DNA of 64,000 nucleotides from Aurelia coerulea (lineage: Eukaryota > Cnidaria > Scyphozoa > Semaeostomeae > Ulmaridae), in assembly GCA_039566865.1 (NCBI GenBank), contig CM076960.1, positions 2,604,001 to 2,668,000 of the forward strand, written 5' to 3'. Position numbers and translations under genes: made by a program. This document shows positions 1-9,362 of this stretch, piece by piece (position 1 is the stretch's first letter; every line of letters begins with the position of its first letter). Under the pieces are notes generated by a model. It was given only the letters and a program-made list of their open reading frames with translations, was not told where the DNA came from and made no database searches.

Positions 1-956
1 ACTTTCAATTGCAACTTCAAAATAAGCAATATACGATTTTATGCGATTCGGAATGAGGACATGTGGAGGAATGGCCGAAAAATTTCGTCAAAGAAAATGA
101 TTAATGTTCGTTAAAACGTTTTTGATACCATTTTAAGCCAATCTAAAGGGCGTGGTCACAAAAATTTTCCCGGGGGAGTACCCCCGGACCCCCCAATTTT
201 TAGGCTCGCTTCGCTCGCCTTCGGCCTCGATTGCCCTTACGCTCCTTGTCGCCCCCCTTGCCCTACCATCGCTCCGGCGTCCCTGGCTTCAGTAACATCA
301 TATTGTGAACTTTTGGAGTGGATTCTCTTAGAATCAACGCGATTTAATGTTGACTAAAAACGGAATTACTTGAAAAATACTTTATTCATTCGAGATAAAA
401 ATCTGGAGGGGAACAATCATTTTCAAAACTCAAACTGGGCCTAAAATAAATATCATCATCTGCATCTCTATTAATTAGTCCTTTTCTTGAGACATAAATG
501 CCTGCAGTCATAAATACTTACGAATTCAAAAACATGTGATCTTGCATTCATTTCTCTTATTTGTGGTATGTTTTCTCCAACAAGACTCTTTTCCAGTTCG
601 GCTTTACGGTTGAGATCCCTTTGCAGAACACTTTTTCAGATCGCCATCTTGAAACTGATATGAAGGAAGAAGATGCAACACAACAACAATATCTACGTCA
701 TGCGCCTCCAAACCAAACAGCATAGGCTCCAAATAGCATAGTGAACCCCCGTTCGGCTTCATGTTTACGGACCAATCAGATTGCAGAAATTTCAATCGAA
801 ACAATAGCAATCGCAAAATTTTCGTTAAAGTCTACCTATATTCATGGAACGCAGCAAGCCAAACACACAAGGCTACTAGAAATTGTCACAAAAATTAAGT
901 TATTCCAGATTATCATGAGATTATCACAAACCAGTGGCGCAATCAACGACCATTTA
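1..956. other. Intergenic, no gene recognised
   Basis: No convincing coding region is visible; the small open frames here lack any family signature. A GC-rich stretch at about 165-290 (CCCGGGGGAGTACCCCCGG followed by TTCGCTCGCCTTCGG) stands out from the AT-rich surroundings and looks like a fragment of a dispersed repeat. Confidence 0.5.
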
Positions 957-1502
957 ACAAGGGCAGATTTTGTAATACAATAGCAAAAGTTGCGTTTGAC
1001 TGACACCTGAATTCATTCAAAGCGATTAGTTACTACAGACAAAGGAAATTCTCTCAACCAGTAATTCAAAACAAGCAAAGCCGCAAAAGTGTCTCTGAAA
1101 CCCAGGTAGTTAGCTCACTCGTTGTGCATATCTACACATCTGCCGCGGCTAATTTGTTTGGTTAAAAAGCAGATTGGGAGGCGATTCAATTCTCTCTTTT
1201 TTTGGTGTATTTAAAACACTTACTGCTCAGCTTCTAAACCAAAGAACTAAAATGCCCGAGGTAGATGTTTAGATATATTCTTCTTCTTTCGACATACGCT
1301 CAAGCTTGCTCTTAAAAACAATTTCTGGAATGCACAACGAGCGCGCTAGCTACTTGGGTTTCAGATAAACTTGTACGGCTTTGTTTGTTTAGAATTTCCG
1401 GTTGAGAGAATTTGCTTTGTCTGCAGCCACGAATCGCTTTGAATTAAGGTGTCAACAAAAGCATCTCATGCTATTTTGTTAATTACAAGATCTGTCCTTG
1501 TT
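957..1502. mobile_element. Foldback MITE, family B copy 1
   Basis: The left arm begins ACAAGGGCAGATTTTGT and runs through a segment containing CACCTGAATTCATTCAAAGCG. The right arm is its diverged reverse complement and ends in TCTGTCCTTGTT. Arms of roughly 180 bp face each other across a short AT-rich centre. There is no transposase, so the element is non-autonomous. The same family recurs at 6666, 7288, 8985 and 33709. Confidence 0.75.
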
Positions 1503-1776
1503 CGTTGTAGCATACAAATTCAGCTATCGTTTTGCACCCATCTCAGATCACGTGATTTTGCTCTTGAGGAAACTGATGTGAATGACTGTATTCACCAACC
1601 TCGTCCCCACCCCCAGGGCCTCTTGTCATATTGGAACGGAGACAAAGGCCCTTGGGGGCGATGTTGTGTATTCAAAGCAAGTTTCAAAACATTTGGACCT
1701 ATGCTGGACAGAAGCTGATTCGTCAGTTCATATTTTTCCCAAAATGTAAACTCCAAAGTAGAACAAACTTATCACA

Positions 1777-1992
1777 TACCGGGTGTCCCAAAATGATGTA
1801 TTATTGTTTGATTGCTTGCGCATGTCCATATCCAATGGACGGATTTTCAAACACTTTGTTTTATTTGATTGCCTAAGGCTAAATTGTATTTTAAGATGTT
1901 GGTTGTGGTTTTACCAGTTTTTGAAAGTCGGTTCATCGGCTATGGACATGTAAGCAATCAAACGATAATACATCATTTTGGGACACCCGGTA
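1777..1992. mobile_element. TA-flanked MITE, 216 bp, TACCGGGTGTCCC ends
   Basis: The left end TACCGGGTGTCCCAAAATG is matched by the inverted right end CATTTTGGGACACCCGGTA. The arms stay complementary for about 50 bp, through the GTTTGATTGCTTGC region. Each end carries TA, the target duplication expected of Tc1/mariner (IS630) transposases. The size and lack of an ORF make this a non-autonomous derivative. Confidence 0.85.
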
Positions 1993-2067
1993 TACAATAA
2001 AAAGACTTTTTCCACCTTTACTTTTCTATCTACCCTGAATAATACGTAATGAAAAATGAACAGTACA

Positions 2068-2455
2068 AAGCAAGGGCGCCTACCTTGTAGGAAGTGTGTT
2101 TATTCCCAGTACTGTAGAGTAATTGGTGTCCTGTGACCCAGAACAGAGAGTGTCATAGAACCGTACCGTGACCAAGCAGTACACAGCGTCGGTCCTCTCA
2201 AGGTCAAGATGACGTATGAATAACTTTGTAGTTTCAAATTCCGTTGTTTATGTAACACGATATCATTTGTTATACGATCTGGCCACAGGGAATCAGAGAG
2301 CGTGGTTTTTGAACGGTCAATTCTAACAGACGTTAGAATTTGAAAATCCCTTATGATATACACAGATTAACAGGACTGGGTCATAGGACATCAATTACTA
2401 CGCGTACAGTACCGGGAATAACACACTTCCTACAAGAAGGTAAGTGCCCTTGTAC
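2068..2455. mobile_element. Foldback element with TTGTAGGAAGTGTG arms
   Basis: CTACCTTGTAGGAAGTGTGT at about 2081 is mirrored by ACACACTTCCTACAAGAAGG at about 2430. Complementarity continues inward through the GTGTCCTGTGACCC / GGGTCATAGGACATC segment, about 65 bp in all. The outermost AAGGGC/GCCCTT bases also pair. The centre has no coding potential. I could not assign it to a known superfamily. Confidence 0.65.
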
Positions 2456-2518
2456 GAAGCAAATAATTAAAAGATCTTCGTAAACATTAACACAAACTAC
2501 AGTATAGCACATTGTGAT

Positions 2519-3036
2519 AGCATAGGCTCCATATTTTTAACTCGGCGTAAAAAGGTGGGTGTAAAATTCTATGACCTATTTCTTCTGATTGAATGGCTTG
2601 AATGAAACTTTAGATACTTATCTATAATTCTATAATTCAGAAGTTTTGAATATTTTTTTTAAATTACGGCGTATCTTACATTTCAACTCATTTCAGGATG
2701 TGACGTCATCAAATTTCTAAATCAACAGCCAACAGAGTGACAGACTTTTGCTTGATACCATATTGTAGACATCCACAAACTATGGTATTCTTCGAAATTA
2801 TTTCATGTTGCATCAAACAATTCAGAAATTACGATGGTTTTAAGCTTTTCTTGAAATTTTTTCTTGACCACTTGAAAAGAAGAAAAACACTCTTCTGCTG
2901 AAAGTATTGAGGACTTCAGAAAAGTCCAACGGGAAATTTATAGAGAAATAGCTAAAGTTTCTTTGAAGTCATTCAGTTTAAAGAAATAGGTCATTGAATT
3001 TTACACCAGCCTTTTTAAAAATTTGCAACCTATGCT
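2519..3036. mobile_element. Foldback MITE, family C copy 1 (with TGACGTCA)
   Basis: The ends read AGCATAGG ... CCTATGCT. The left arm carries AAAAAGGTGGGTGTAAAATT; the right arm carries its complement, AATTTTACACCAGCCTTTTT. A central TGACGTCA (2701-2708) is followed by TCAAATTTCTAAATC. The element is about 515 bp and has no ORF. It is the best-represented repeat of the window, with ten copies, eight of them inside SPT5 introns. Confidence 0.85.
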
Positions 3037-3214
3037 CTGCATGATAAACTCCATGATTCTGTTAACCCCTGTTTTCTGTCGTAGAAATACATTTTATACA
3101 CCGTTATAACATATTCAGCTGTTAAAATTACAATTTAATTAGTACTCTACACGAATATGCCTTGTTCAAATTATCTTTGATTATGTACTAGAATTCAAAC
3201 CGAAATCAAACAAG

Positions 3215-3247
3215 CCCCCCGGGGGCTTAATAGAGCTTTTACAGTAT
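3215..3247. mobile_element. Solo end of family D element
   Basis: GGGGGCTTAATAGAGCTTTT followed by ACAGTA matches the right terminus of the family D elements at 31025 and 34621. The left part of the element is not visible here, so this is a remnant. It lies about 20 bp beyond the 3' end of the GPCR reading frame. Confidence 0.6.
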
Positions 3248-3266
3248 GTCCCATTCTGTTAGTCCC

Positions 3267-4271
3267 TTAGATGCAAGGTGAGATTGAGGACTTTGCCGTA
3301 TTCAGTGATATAGAATACACATCTGACTGCCCTGGAGCCTTGTCTTTCGCGTCAGCTTCACTGCAGCACTTGAAAGACTTGATCTCTCGACGCACGTCAG
3401 CTTGCCGCACGAAGTAAATAAACGGGTTGACGGCACTATTACAATAAAGGAGTGTATTGAAAGAATCTTCGAGTATGACAAATAACTGAGATGCTCCAGC
3501 GCTTGCTTGTATATCTGTGGCAATGGAAATTGGCTTGAGCAGCATTTGAGGTAGGTACATGAATAGTAGGACTGCTGATATGATAGCGAATGACTTAGCG
3601 AGGGATCTCTCTTGTAACAGCCCACGGCGTACAGCTTTGTCTGATGTTGACAATCTCAGGGACTTGACACGCTGCTTCTTGAAACTCCTGAACAGTACTG
3701 TATATGCAATCACTACAGTACTAAGAGCAACCAACACCACAATGACAAGAAGAGCCATGAAAACGACCTTTGTATGTTTTGAAACGAAGCGGAATATTGG
3801 TATGATCAAGCTGATGAGACAAGCGATTGAAACAGCAATGGCACTACGACGGATGCTTGAGGACGCCCTATGTTTCATGGTGTATGCAATAGCGAATAAG
3901 CGTTCAAGTGCCATCACTGCAGATAATAGTAATGAAGCACAGCATAAGGAATAGGAGGTATAGTTCAAAGCAAAGAACAGCCAAGCTTCAGCCAAACTCA
4001 GCTCCTCTTCGTTGTAAACATTCTTCTCTCGGTAGATGAAATAGGCGTGCAAGGGCTGGCAAATCAGGCCCGTGAGGAGATCAGTAAGGACCATAGCAAA
4101 GAGAATCACATTTGAGGCTGTCCATTTGTTTCTGTTGGCAATCTTTTTCAAGGCGATGAGGATGAATGCGTTCAGAAAGACTGTTAATGCACCGAAAAAG
4201 ATGTTACATATGAAGATGATCTTGCAGTATCGACCAGTACAGAACACCAACTCGCCGACTACCGGCTTCAT
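3267..4271 (-). CDS. Rhodopsin-class (class A) G-protein-coupled receptor
   Basis: This intact, intronless 334-codon frame encodes a seven-helix plasma-membrane receptor. Landmarks in order: TM1 with LTVFLNAFILIAL (Asn 1.50); TM2 with VLTDLLTGL (Asp 2.50); TM3 ending ALERLFAI, an E-R-L form of the usual D/E-R-Y; a basic third intracellular loop (about residues 195-225, SFKKQRVKSLR); TM6 with YLPQM; and TM7 with NSAVNPFIYF, the NPxxY motif. Cysteines after TM7 (KCCSE) could be palmitoylated. TM4 lacks the usual Trp, and no conserved TM3/ECL2 disulphide pair is obvious. The start ATG gives a short N-terminus (about 15 residues) with no signal peptide. The family couples extracellular ligands to G proteins; the ligand cannot be read from the sequence. 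It resembles the lineage-expanded orphan receptors of cnidarians. Confidence is high for the class and low for a subfamily. Confidence 0.93.
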   Translation of the reverse strand: MKPVVGELVFCTGRYCKIIFICNIFFGALTVFLNAFILIALKKIANRNKWTASNVILFAMVLTDLLTGLICQPLHAYFIYREKNVYNEEELSLAEAWLFFALNYTSYSLCCASLLLSAVMALERLFAIAYTMKHRASSSIRRSAIAVSIACLISLIIPIFRFVSKHTKVVFMALLVIVVLVALSTVVIAYTVLFRSFKKQRVKSLRLSTSDKAVRRGLLQERSLAKSFAIISAVLLFMYLPQMLLKPISIATDIQASAGASQLFVILEDSFNTLLYCNSAVNPFIYFVRQADVRREIKSFKCCSEADAKDKAPGQSDVYSISLNTAKSSISPCI

Positions 4272-5282
4272 AGTTTCATAGCATGGTCAAAGTGATCACC
4301 AGAATTGATTCCCGCTAAAAAGAAAATGAAATCAGTTGAAATCAATGCAATTCACATCATAGCAACACAACTAAATCAACATTGTAAACAATTTGCGAGA
4401 AATGATATACTCTGTCAAAGTCATGGGTTAACGCCTAGCCAGAATCGAATTGTTGCTCTGCCACATTCACGCAAAATAGCAGTGCTAACCAAAAGATCTT
4501 GGCGTGTGATCGAACCTGATGAGACCTGATGACAGGTGATTTCTTCATTCCTTCAATATACTTGCATTATTTCGCTATGGTCCACCTTTTGGTGAAAACG
4601 TAGCCATATCAAATTTAGATCAGCTATGTTAAATTTATTACGTCGTGTACATCGAACCATTAACTCCCAGTAACGTGCTCATTTCCATCAGCATCAACAA
4701 AGTTGCAGAACTGTGCAAACTCCCATCCTACATTTGCACAGTGTTCCTTGGTTAATCGGATAAATGGTTTTGTCATCTTGGGAATAATTAGAGCAGAAGA
4801 ATTTCAAATCTAATCGATCTATTTGTTACAGAATTATAACATTGTTCCCATTGTTCTAGAATGTCCCAGAAGATAACCTTTTGTTGGAGTATCACTTGCT
4901 ATTGTCTGGGGCTTGCAGAATTTGGAAACAAGGGAGTCAGGCAATTTGTAGAACAATGCTTGGAATCATGTTTGTTTATCGTTCTTCTATCGTTACATTG
5001 TAACAAAGACCTACCCAGAGGTGCCTGGGATCCACGGCTACCCCTTTTCATAGACTTTTGTCTCTATCACCAGACACCAAACCATCGGCTCCTCCCTTTC
5101 GAATTGCTGGATACGTCGCTTTGGAGATGGGTACAAGTTTGAGCATTAAAGAATATTATTTAAAGAATATTATTTCTGCTCTCAAAGCACAAACGAGGTA
5201 TCTATGTTCAAGTTAACTATCAAGGAACATTTTGAAAAAGATTAGCCATTCACTGGGTCAAACCAAATCTGTGCACTTTTTT
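4272..5282. other. Intergenic region upstream of the GPCR
   Basis: This is the 5' flank of the minus-strand receptor gene and should contain its promoter. I see no clear TATA box, no repeat with both ends and no supported coding region. Confidence 0.4.
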
Positions 5283-5292
5283 GGGACACGTG

Positions 5293-5610
5293 CCCGGGGG
5301 GGGGGGGTACTTAGTATATTTGTCCAACGGGGATGTGCCGTTTTTAAGGGTATCGTTTTCACCAATTTTTTCTAGCACAGGGTATCAAAATGAGACAATT
5401 TTTCTAGAGCAGGTTGTCAAAACATGTCAAAGGGGAATATTCTGCTAGATCGGGTCGTTTTTCGGTCAAATTTCATGTTTTTGAGTGTACTTTTCACCAA
5501 TTTTTTCTAGAGCAGGTTATCATTTTGAGCGAAAAATTCTGGAGCAGGGTAAAAAAAAATTTTTTCGTGGGCACACCCCCGTACACATTTAAGTCAAGTA
5601 CCCCCCCCCG
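5293..5610. mobile_element. G-run foldback element with 10-bp direct flanks
   Basis: The left end is CCC followed by 12 G and TACTTAGT. The right end is AAGTA followed by a C run. Internal segments repeat variants of TTTTCTAGAGCAGGTT. The sequence GGGACACGTG occurs immediately outside both ends (5283-5292 and 5611-5620) and is a good target-site duplication of 9-10 bp, though the G runs make the exact edge ambiguous. There is no ORF. Confidence 0.7.
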
Positions 5611-5620
5611 GGGACACGTG

Positions 5621-6665
5621 GAGGTCGTTTCCTTTCTAACTGTCATCTGTTGCTGTTTCAGAAGAGATGTTTGACCAATGTGCACTTTGATATTCGAAGA
5701 TCTTCTTTTACTTTAAGAACAACTGAGTTCAAACTGTTTTGGTTTCGGGGATGAGAAACTTTTAAAAGAAGATGTGCAGGCTTTAGAACTGTCTTAACAG
5801 ATGTTGAGGCAACTTGTCCCTAATTTTGAGAGATTAGCATCTTTCATTGTTCTTCAAATTTGAAAGAATATGATAACCAAGCTTCTAAGATCATTATCAA
5901 GAGAACAACAGTTTTGAGGTGTGAGTCATTTAGCAAAGATCTCACCTCCTAATCTGTTTCAATATACAAACTCATTTGAAGAGGAAAAAATCCATGCAAC
6001 ATAGATCTGGTGTTTTTGTGGGACTTTAAATCTTTCTACTTGGATTTAGCAGAAGGAATAGATTTAGAATGGATTATAAAAAGACGGAATTCCTTTCATC
6101 GACAGATTTAGATTCAATTAACATGACGTGTTGAAAGTAAGCATAGCCTAAAATGATCTCACTGCTAAGAGATTATCAATATTGAAGATCCAATGAGCTA
6201 AATAAATTGTTTTCGAGATGGACTAATTAGATATGTGAGAATTATGCACATGTGATTGAAGATCTCTTCAGAACGTTAAAATTTATCCTAGAGATTTAGA
6301 TAATAGTCATTTAATTTCTCGGTTGTATTTTTATCTTCCAGACCAGGTGAATAAGAAAACAATAATTTCTGTTAGAAAGACCGTTGATCCCTGGATCTCA
6401 AGACGATGATTATATATTGGCAAATCATTCAATGCTAGACGTGTTCAAATCCAATTTAATACTATTTAGTGACTGAAAAAGGCTACTTCGTTCTGAATTC
6501 ATGAGGGATTTTCTCGAGAAAGCCCATTCAAGAAGCCTTCAAAAATGGCCAGAAATCACACCCAAATGTTGCCAATGTTTCTGCCTTACGGCAAGCAATG
6601 ACTTCGACACTTTTTAGCACTTGCATTTGTCCCAAGCAAGTGTTATCCTATTTGCAGTTTGGAAG
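5621..6665. other. Intergenic, AT-rich, little recognisable
   Basis: No coding region is supported. The part from about 6480 to 6660 (GAGGGATTTTCTCGAGAAAG, CTGCCTTACGGCAAG) resembles interior sequence of the family F element at 18123 and is probably an old fragment. The remainder holds only AT-rich unique-looking sequence. Confidence 0.4.
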
Positions 6666-7259
6666 AACAAGGCAGATTTTGTAAGACAATAGCATCAGTT
6701 GCTTTTGATTCACACCTCAATTCAAAGTGATAAGCGACTGCAGACAAAATAAATTCTCTCAACCACTAATTCAAAACAAACAAAGCCGCAAAAGTCGCCC
6801 CGAACCAGTTGGGCAAACTATCGCCTTGTGCACGCGAAAGGTAGCATTTAAGAGAAGTTGTGTGCTTATAGCGCAAGAAGAAGGGTAAATCTAAAGTTCT
6901 ACCAGACGGGTTTTGTTTATTTGATTCAGCTGTGTGGTAATTGTTTCATTTAAGCCCTAAATGCGCAAAAATTACAATGCTTTCTGCTCGGCTCCTGAAT
7001 CAAATAAACAAAATCAGCGAGGCAGATCTTTAGATTTACCCTTCCTCTTTCTTAACAAGCACATAACTTCTCTTAAAAACCAACTTTCATGTGCACAAGG
7101 AGATAGTTTGCCCTGCGGGTCTCGGGGCAACTTTTACGGCTTTGCTTGTTTTGAATTACCAGTTGAGTAAATATCCTTTGTCTGCAATCGCTGATTGCTT
7201 TGAATCGAGGTGTCAATTAAAGCAACTGATGCTATTGTGTTACAAATCTATCCTTGTTG
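6666..7259. mobile_element. Foldback MITE, family B copy 2
   Basis: Arms start AACAAGGCAGATTTTGTAAG and end in its reverse complement around CTATCCTTGTT. Inner segments such as GCCGCAAAAGTCGCCCCG and CGGGGCAACTTTTACGGC pair with each other. The centre contains mirrored TTTGTTTATTTGATTC / GAATCAAATAAACAAA. The next copy follows about 28 bp downstream. Confidence 0.75.
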
Positions 7260-7287
7260 TTAGGGAGGATGAAATCGTCCTGAATCA

Positions 7288-7893
7288 ACAAGGACAGATT
7301 TCGTAAGACAATAGCATTAGTTGGTTTTGATTGACACTGCAATTCAAAGCGATTGGCGATCGAAGACAAAGGAGATTCTCTCAACAAGTAATTCAAAACA
7401 AGCAAGGCTGCAAAAGTTTCTCTGAAACCCAGGAAGTAGCTAGCTCGCTCGTGGTGCATTCCAGAAATCGTTTTTAAGAGCAAACATGAGCATAGATCGA
7501 AAGAAGAAGAATATATCTACACATCTGCCTCGGGCATTTAATCTATTTGGTTCAAAAGCCTGCCGAGAGAGGCGATTCAATGCTCTTATATTTTTGGGTG
7601 TAATTAAAACACTTACTGTTCAGCTTCTGAAACAAAGAATTAAAATTCCCGAGGTAGATGTGTAGATATATCCTTCTTCTTACGATATATGCTGATGTCT
7701 ACTCTTAAAAACAATTTCTGGGATGCACAACGAGCGCGCTAGCTACCTGGGTTTCAGAGAAACTTTTACGGCTTCGCTTGTTTTGAATTACTGGTTGAGA
7801 GAATTTCCTCTGTCTGTGACCGCTAATTGCTTTGAATTGAGGTGTCAACAAAAGCAATTCATGCTATTGTATTACAAAATCTGCCCTTGTTTG
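7288..7893. mobile_element. Foldback MITE, family B copy 3, 10-bp target duplication
   Basis: The arms begin ACAAGGACAGATTTCGTAAG and end in its complement, CTGCCCTTGTTTG. The sequence TCCTGAATCA flanks both sides exactly (7278-7287 and 7894-7903). Target duplications of 9-11 bp with long terminal inverted repeats are typical of Mutator-like elements, so family B is probably a MULE-derived MITE. There is no transposase inside. Confidence 0.8.
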
Positions 7894-8984
7894 TCCTGAA
7901 TCATGTTGCTATTATGCTCCCATGAGTGAAATTTTCGCCCTTTCAAAAGAATAACACATACTAAAGAATATGAAAGGCAGAAAATTTTGTCATGATGTTC
8001 TCGAGGACTCTTGAAGATAGATATATTGCATAGGTTGCTCTGTTGTTCTCATAGGTTGATTTTTAATCTGCAAAATTTATTCAAGAAAGTGCTGGATGTA
8101 TCCTTACAAATACTGAACCAGCTTAGATAAATATGGTGTGCAAATTGACGTTAACATCAATGAAACAGCTGAAAGTGAGAAAGTTAGATAAAGATAAGCC
8201 TTTTCTTCTCGGAAGAAATTAAAAACATGTGCCTGCTCTGATTGGGTTATATTTGCTAGATAAACAAGACCATCACAATCAAAATTCTGTTGACACTTTA
8301 CTTATTACTGTCTTTATCGGGCTAACATGTCAACAAAACTGGACATTTCAGATAAAATAATCTGTTTGTTGATTTTCACAAGTTACGTACATAATGTGTT
8401 TCCAAATGTGTAAATGCGTACGGATATCTTCAAAATCGGAGATAAAATCTCAAATTGACTAAGACGAGACCGGACGAGGCTACAGTGTTTCCGTTACATA
8501 TCTCGAGGGGCAATAGGAAAATCACTGCAAAATCACGTATAAGATTTTGGGATATTTCTAAATCTTTCAGATTTTAAGAATTTCTTTCAGAATTTGAGAT
8601 ATTTTCTGAGATTTTCAAAGGATTCACAGGATTTCTACAATTCTTTACAGTTTTGAGATTTCCAAAATTTTTCGAGATTTTTAATAATTCTCAAGATTTG
8701 TTGTTGAGATTACAAAGAATTGCTGAAAAATCTCTTTTTTGAGAATTTTTATCATTTTTTTTGGAGATTTCCTCAAAAATTCCTTAGACTTTCCAAGATT
8801 TTTAGAATCTTCTTTGAGAATTCTAAGATTTGAGAGGTTTCAAGATTTTTCGAGATTTTGACGATTTTTTTACGTAAGAATTGGAGACTTTTGGACTGAT
8901 TTGCCCTTCAGTATTTCTGATGCACTTCCATCACGTTTTTACCATGTTACGAACCATTACAAAATGAAGGATGTAGCTATTGTT
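7894..8984. other. Intergenic with degenerate GAGATTTT tract
   Basis: No gene is seen. From about 8520 to 8890 the sequence is built of imperfect repeats around GAGATTTT, CAAGATTTTT and AGAATTTC, looking like a decayed short tandem repeat. The rest is unremarkable AT-rich sequence. Confidence 0.5.
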
Positions 8985-9362
8985 AACAAGGGCAGATAAT
9001 GCTACAATAGGATGTGCTACTTTTTGTTGACACCCAAGTACAAAGCGATTAGTGATCTTAGACAAACAGGATTATATGCATGGTTGGTCAAGTCATAAAC
9101 TAAAACAATGCAAGCCACAAAAATTGCTCTGAAACCTTGGTAGCTAGCTGACTCCCTGTGCATTCCAGAAATGGTTTCAAGAGCAAACGTGAGCATAAAT
9201 CCAAAGGAGAAGGATATATCTAAACTTTGGTCACAGGCCAAGGTCACAGGCATTTTATTTGTTTGGTTCAGAAGGTGATTGACAGGTGATTCAATTCTCT
9301 TATTTCTTGGGTGTAATTAAAACACTTACTGCCAAGGTTCTGAACCAAACAAATAAAATTTA
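8985..9362. mobile_element. Family B element, truncated copy 4
   Basis: The left arm starts AACAAGGGCAGATAATGC and retains the GCCACAAAAATTGCTCTG and CAAGAGCAAACGTGAGC segments of the family. The sequence reaches the centre (AACCAAACAAATAAAATTT) and stops; the right arm is missing. Confidence 0.65.
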
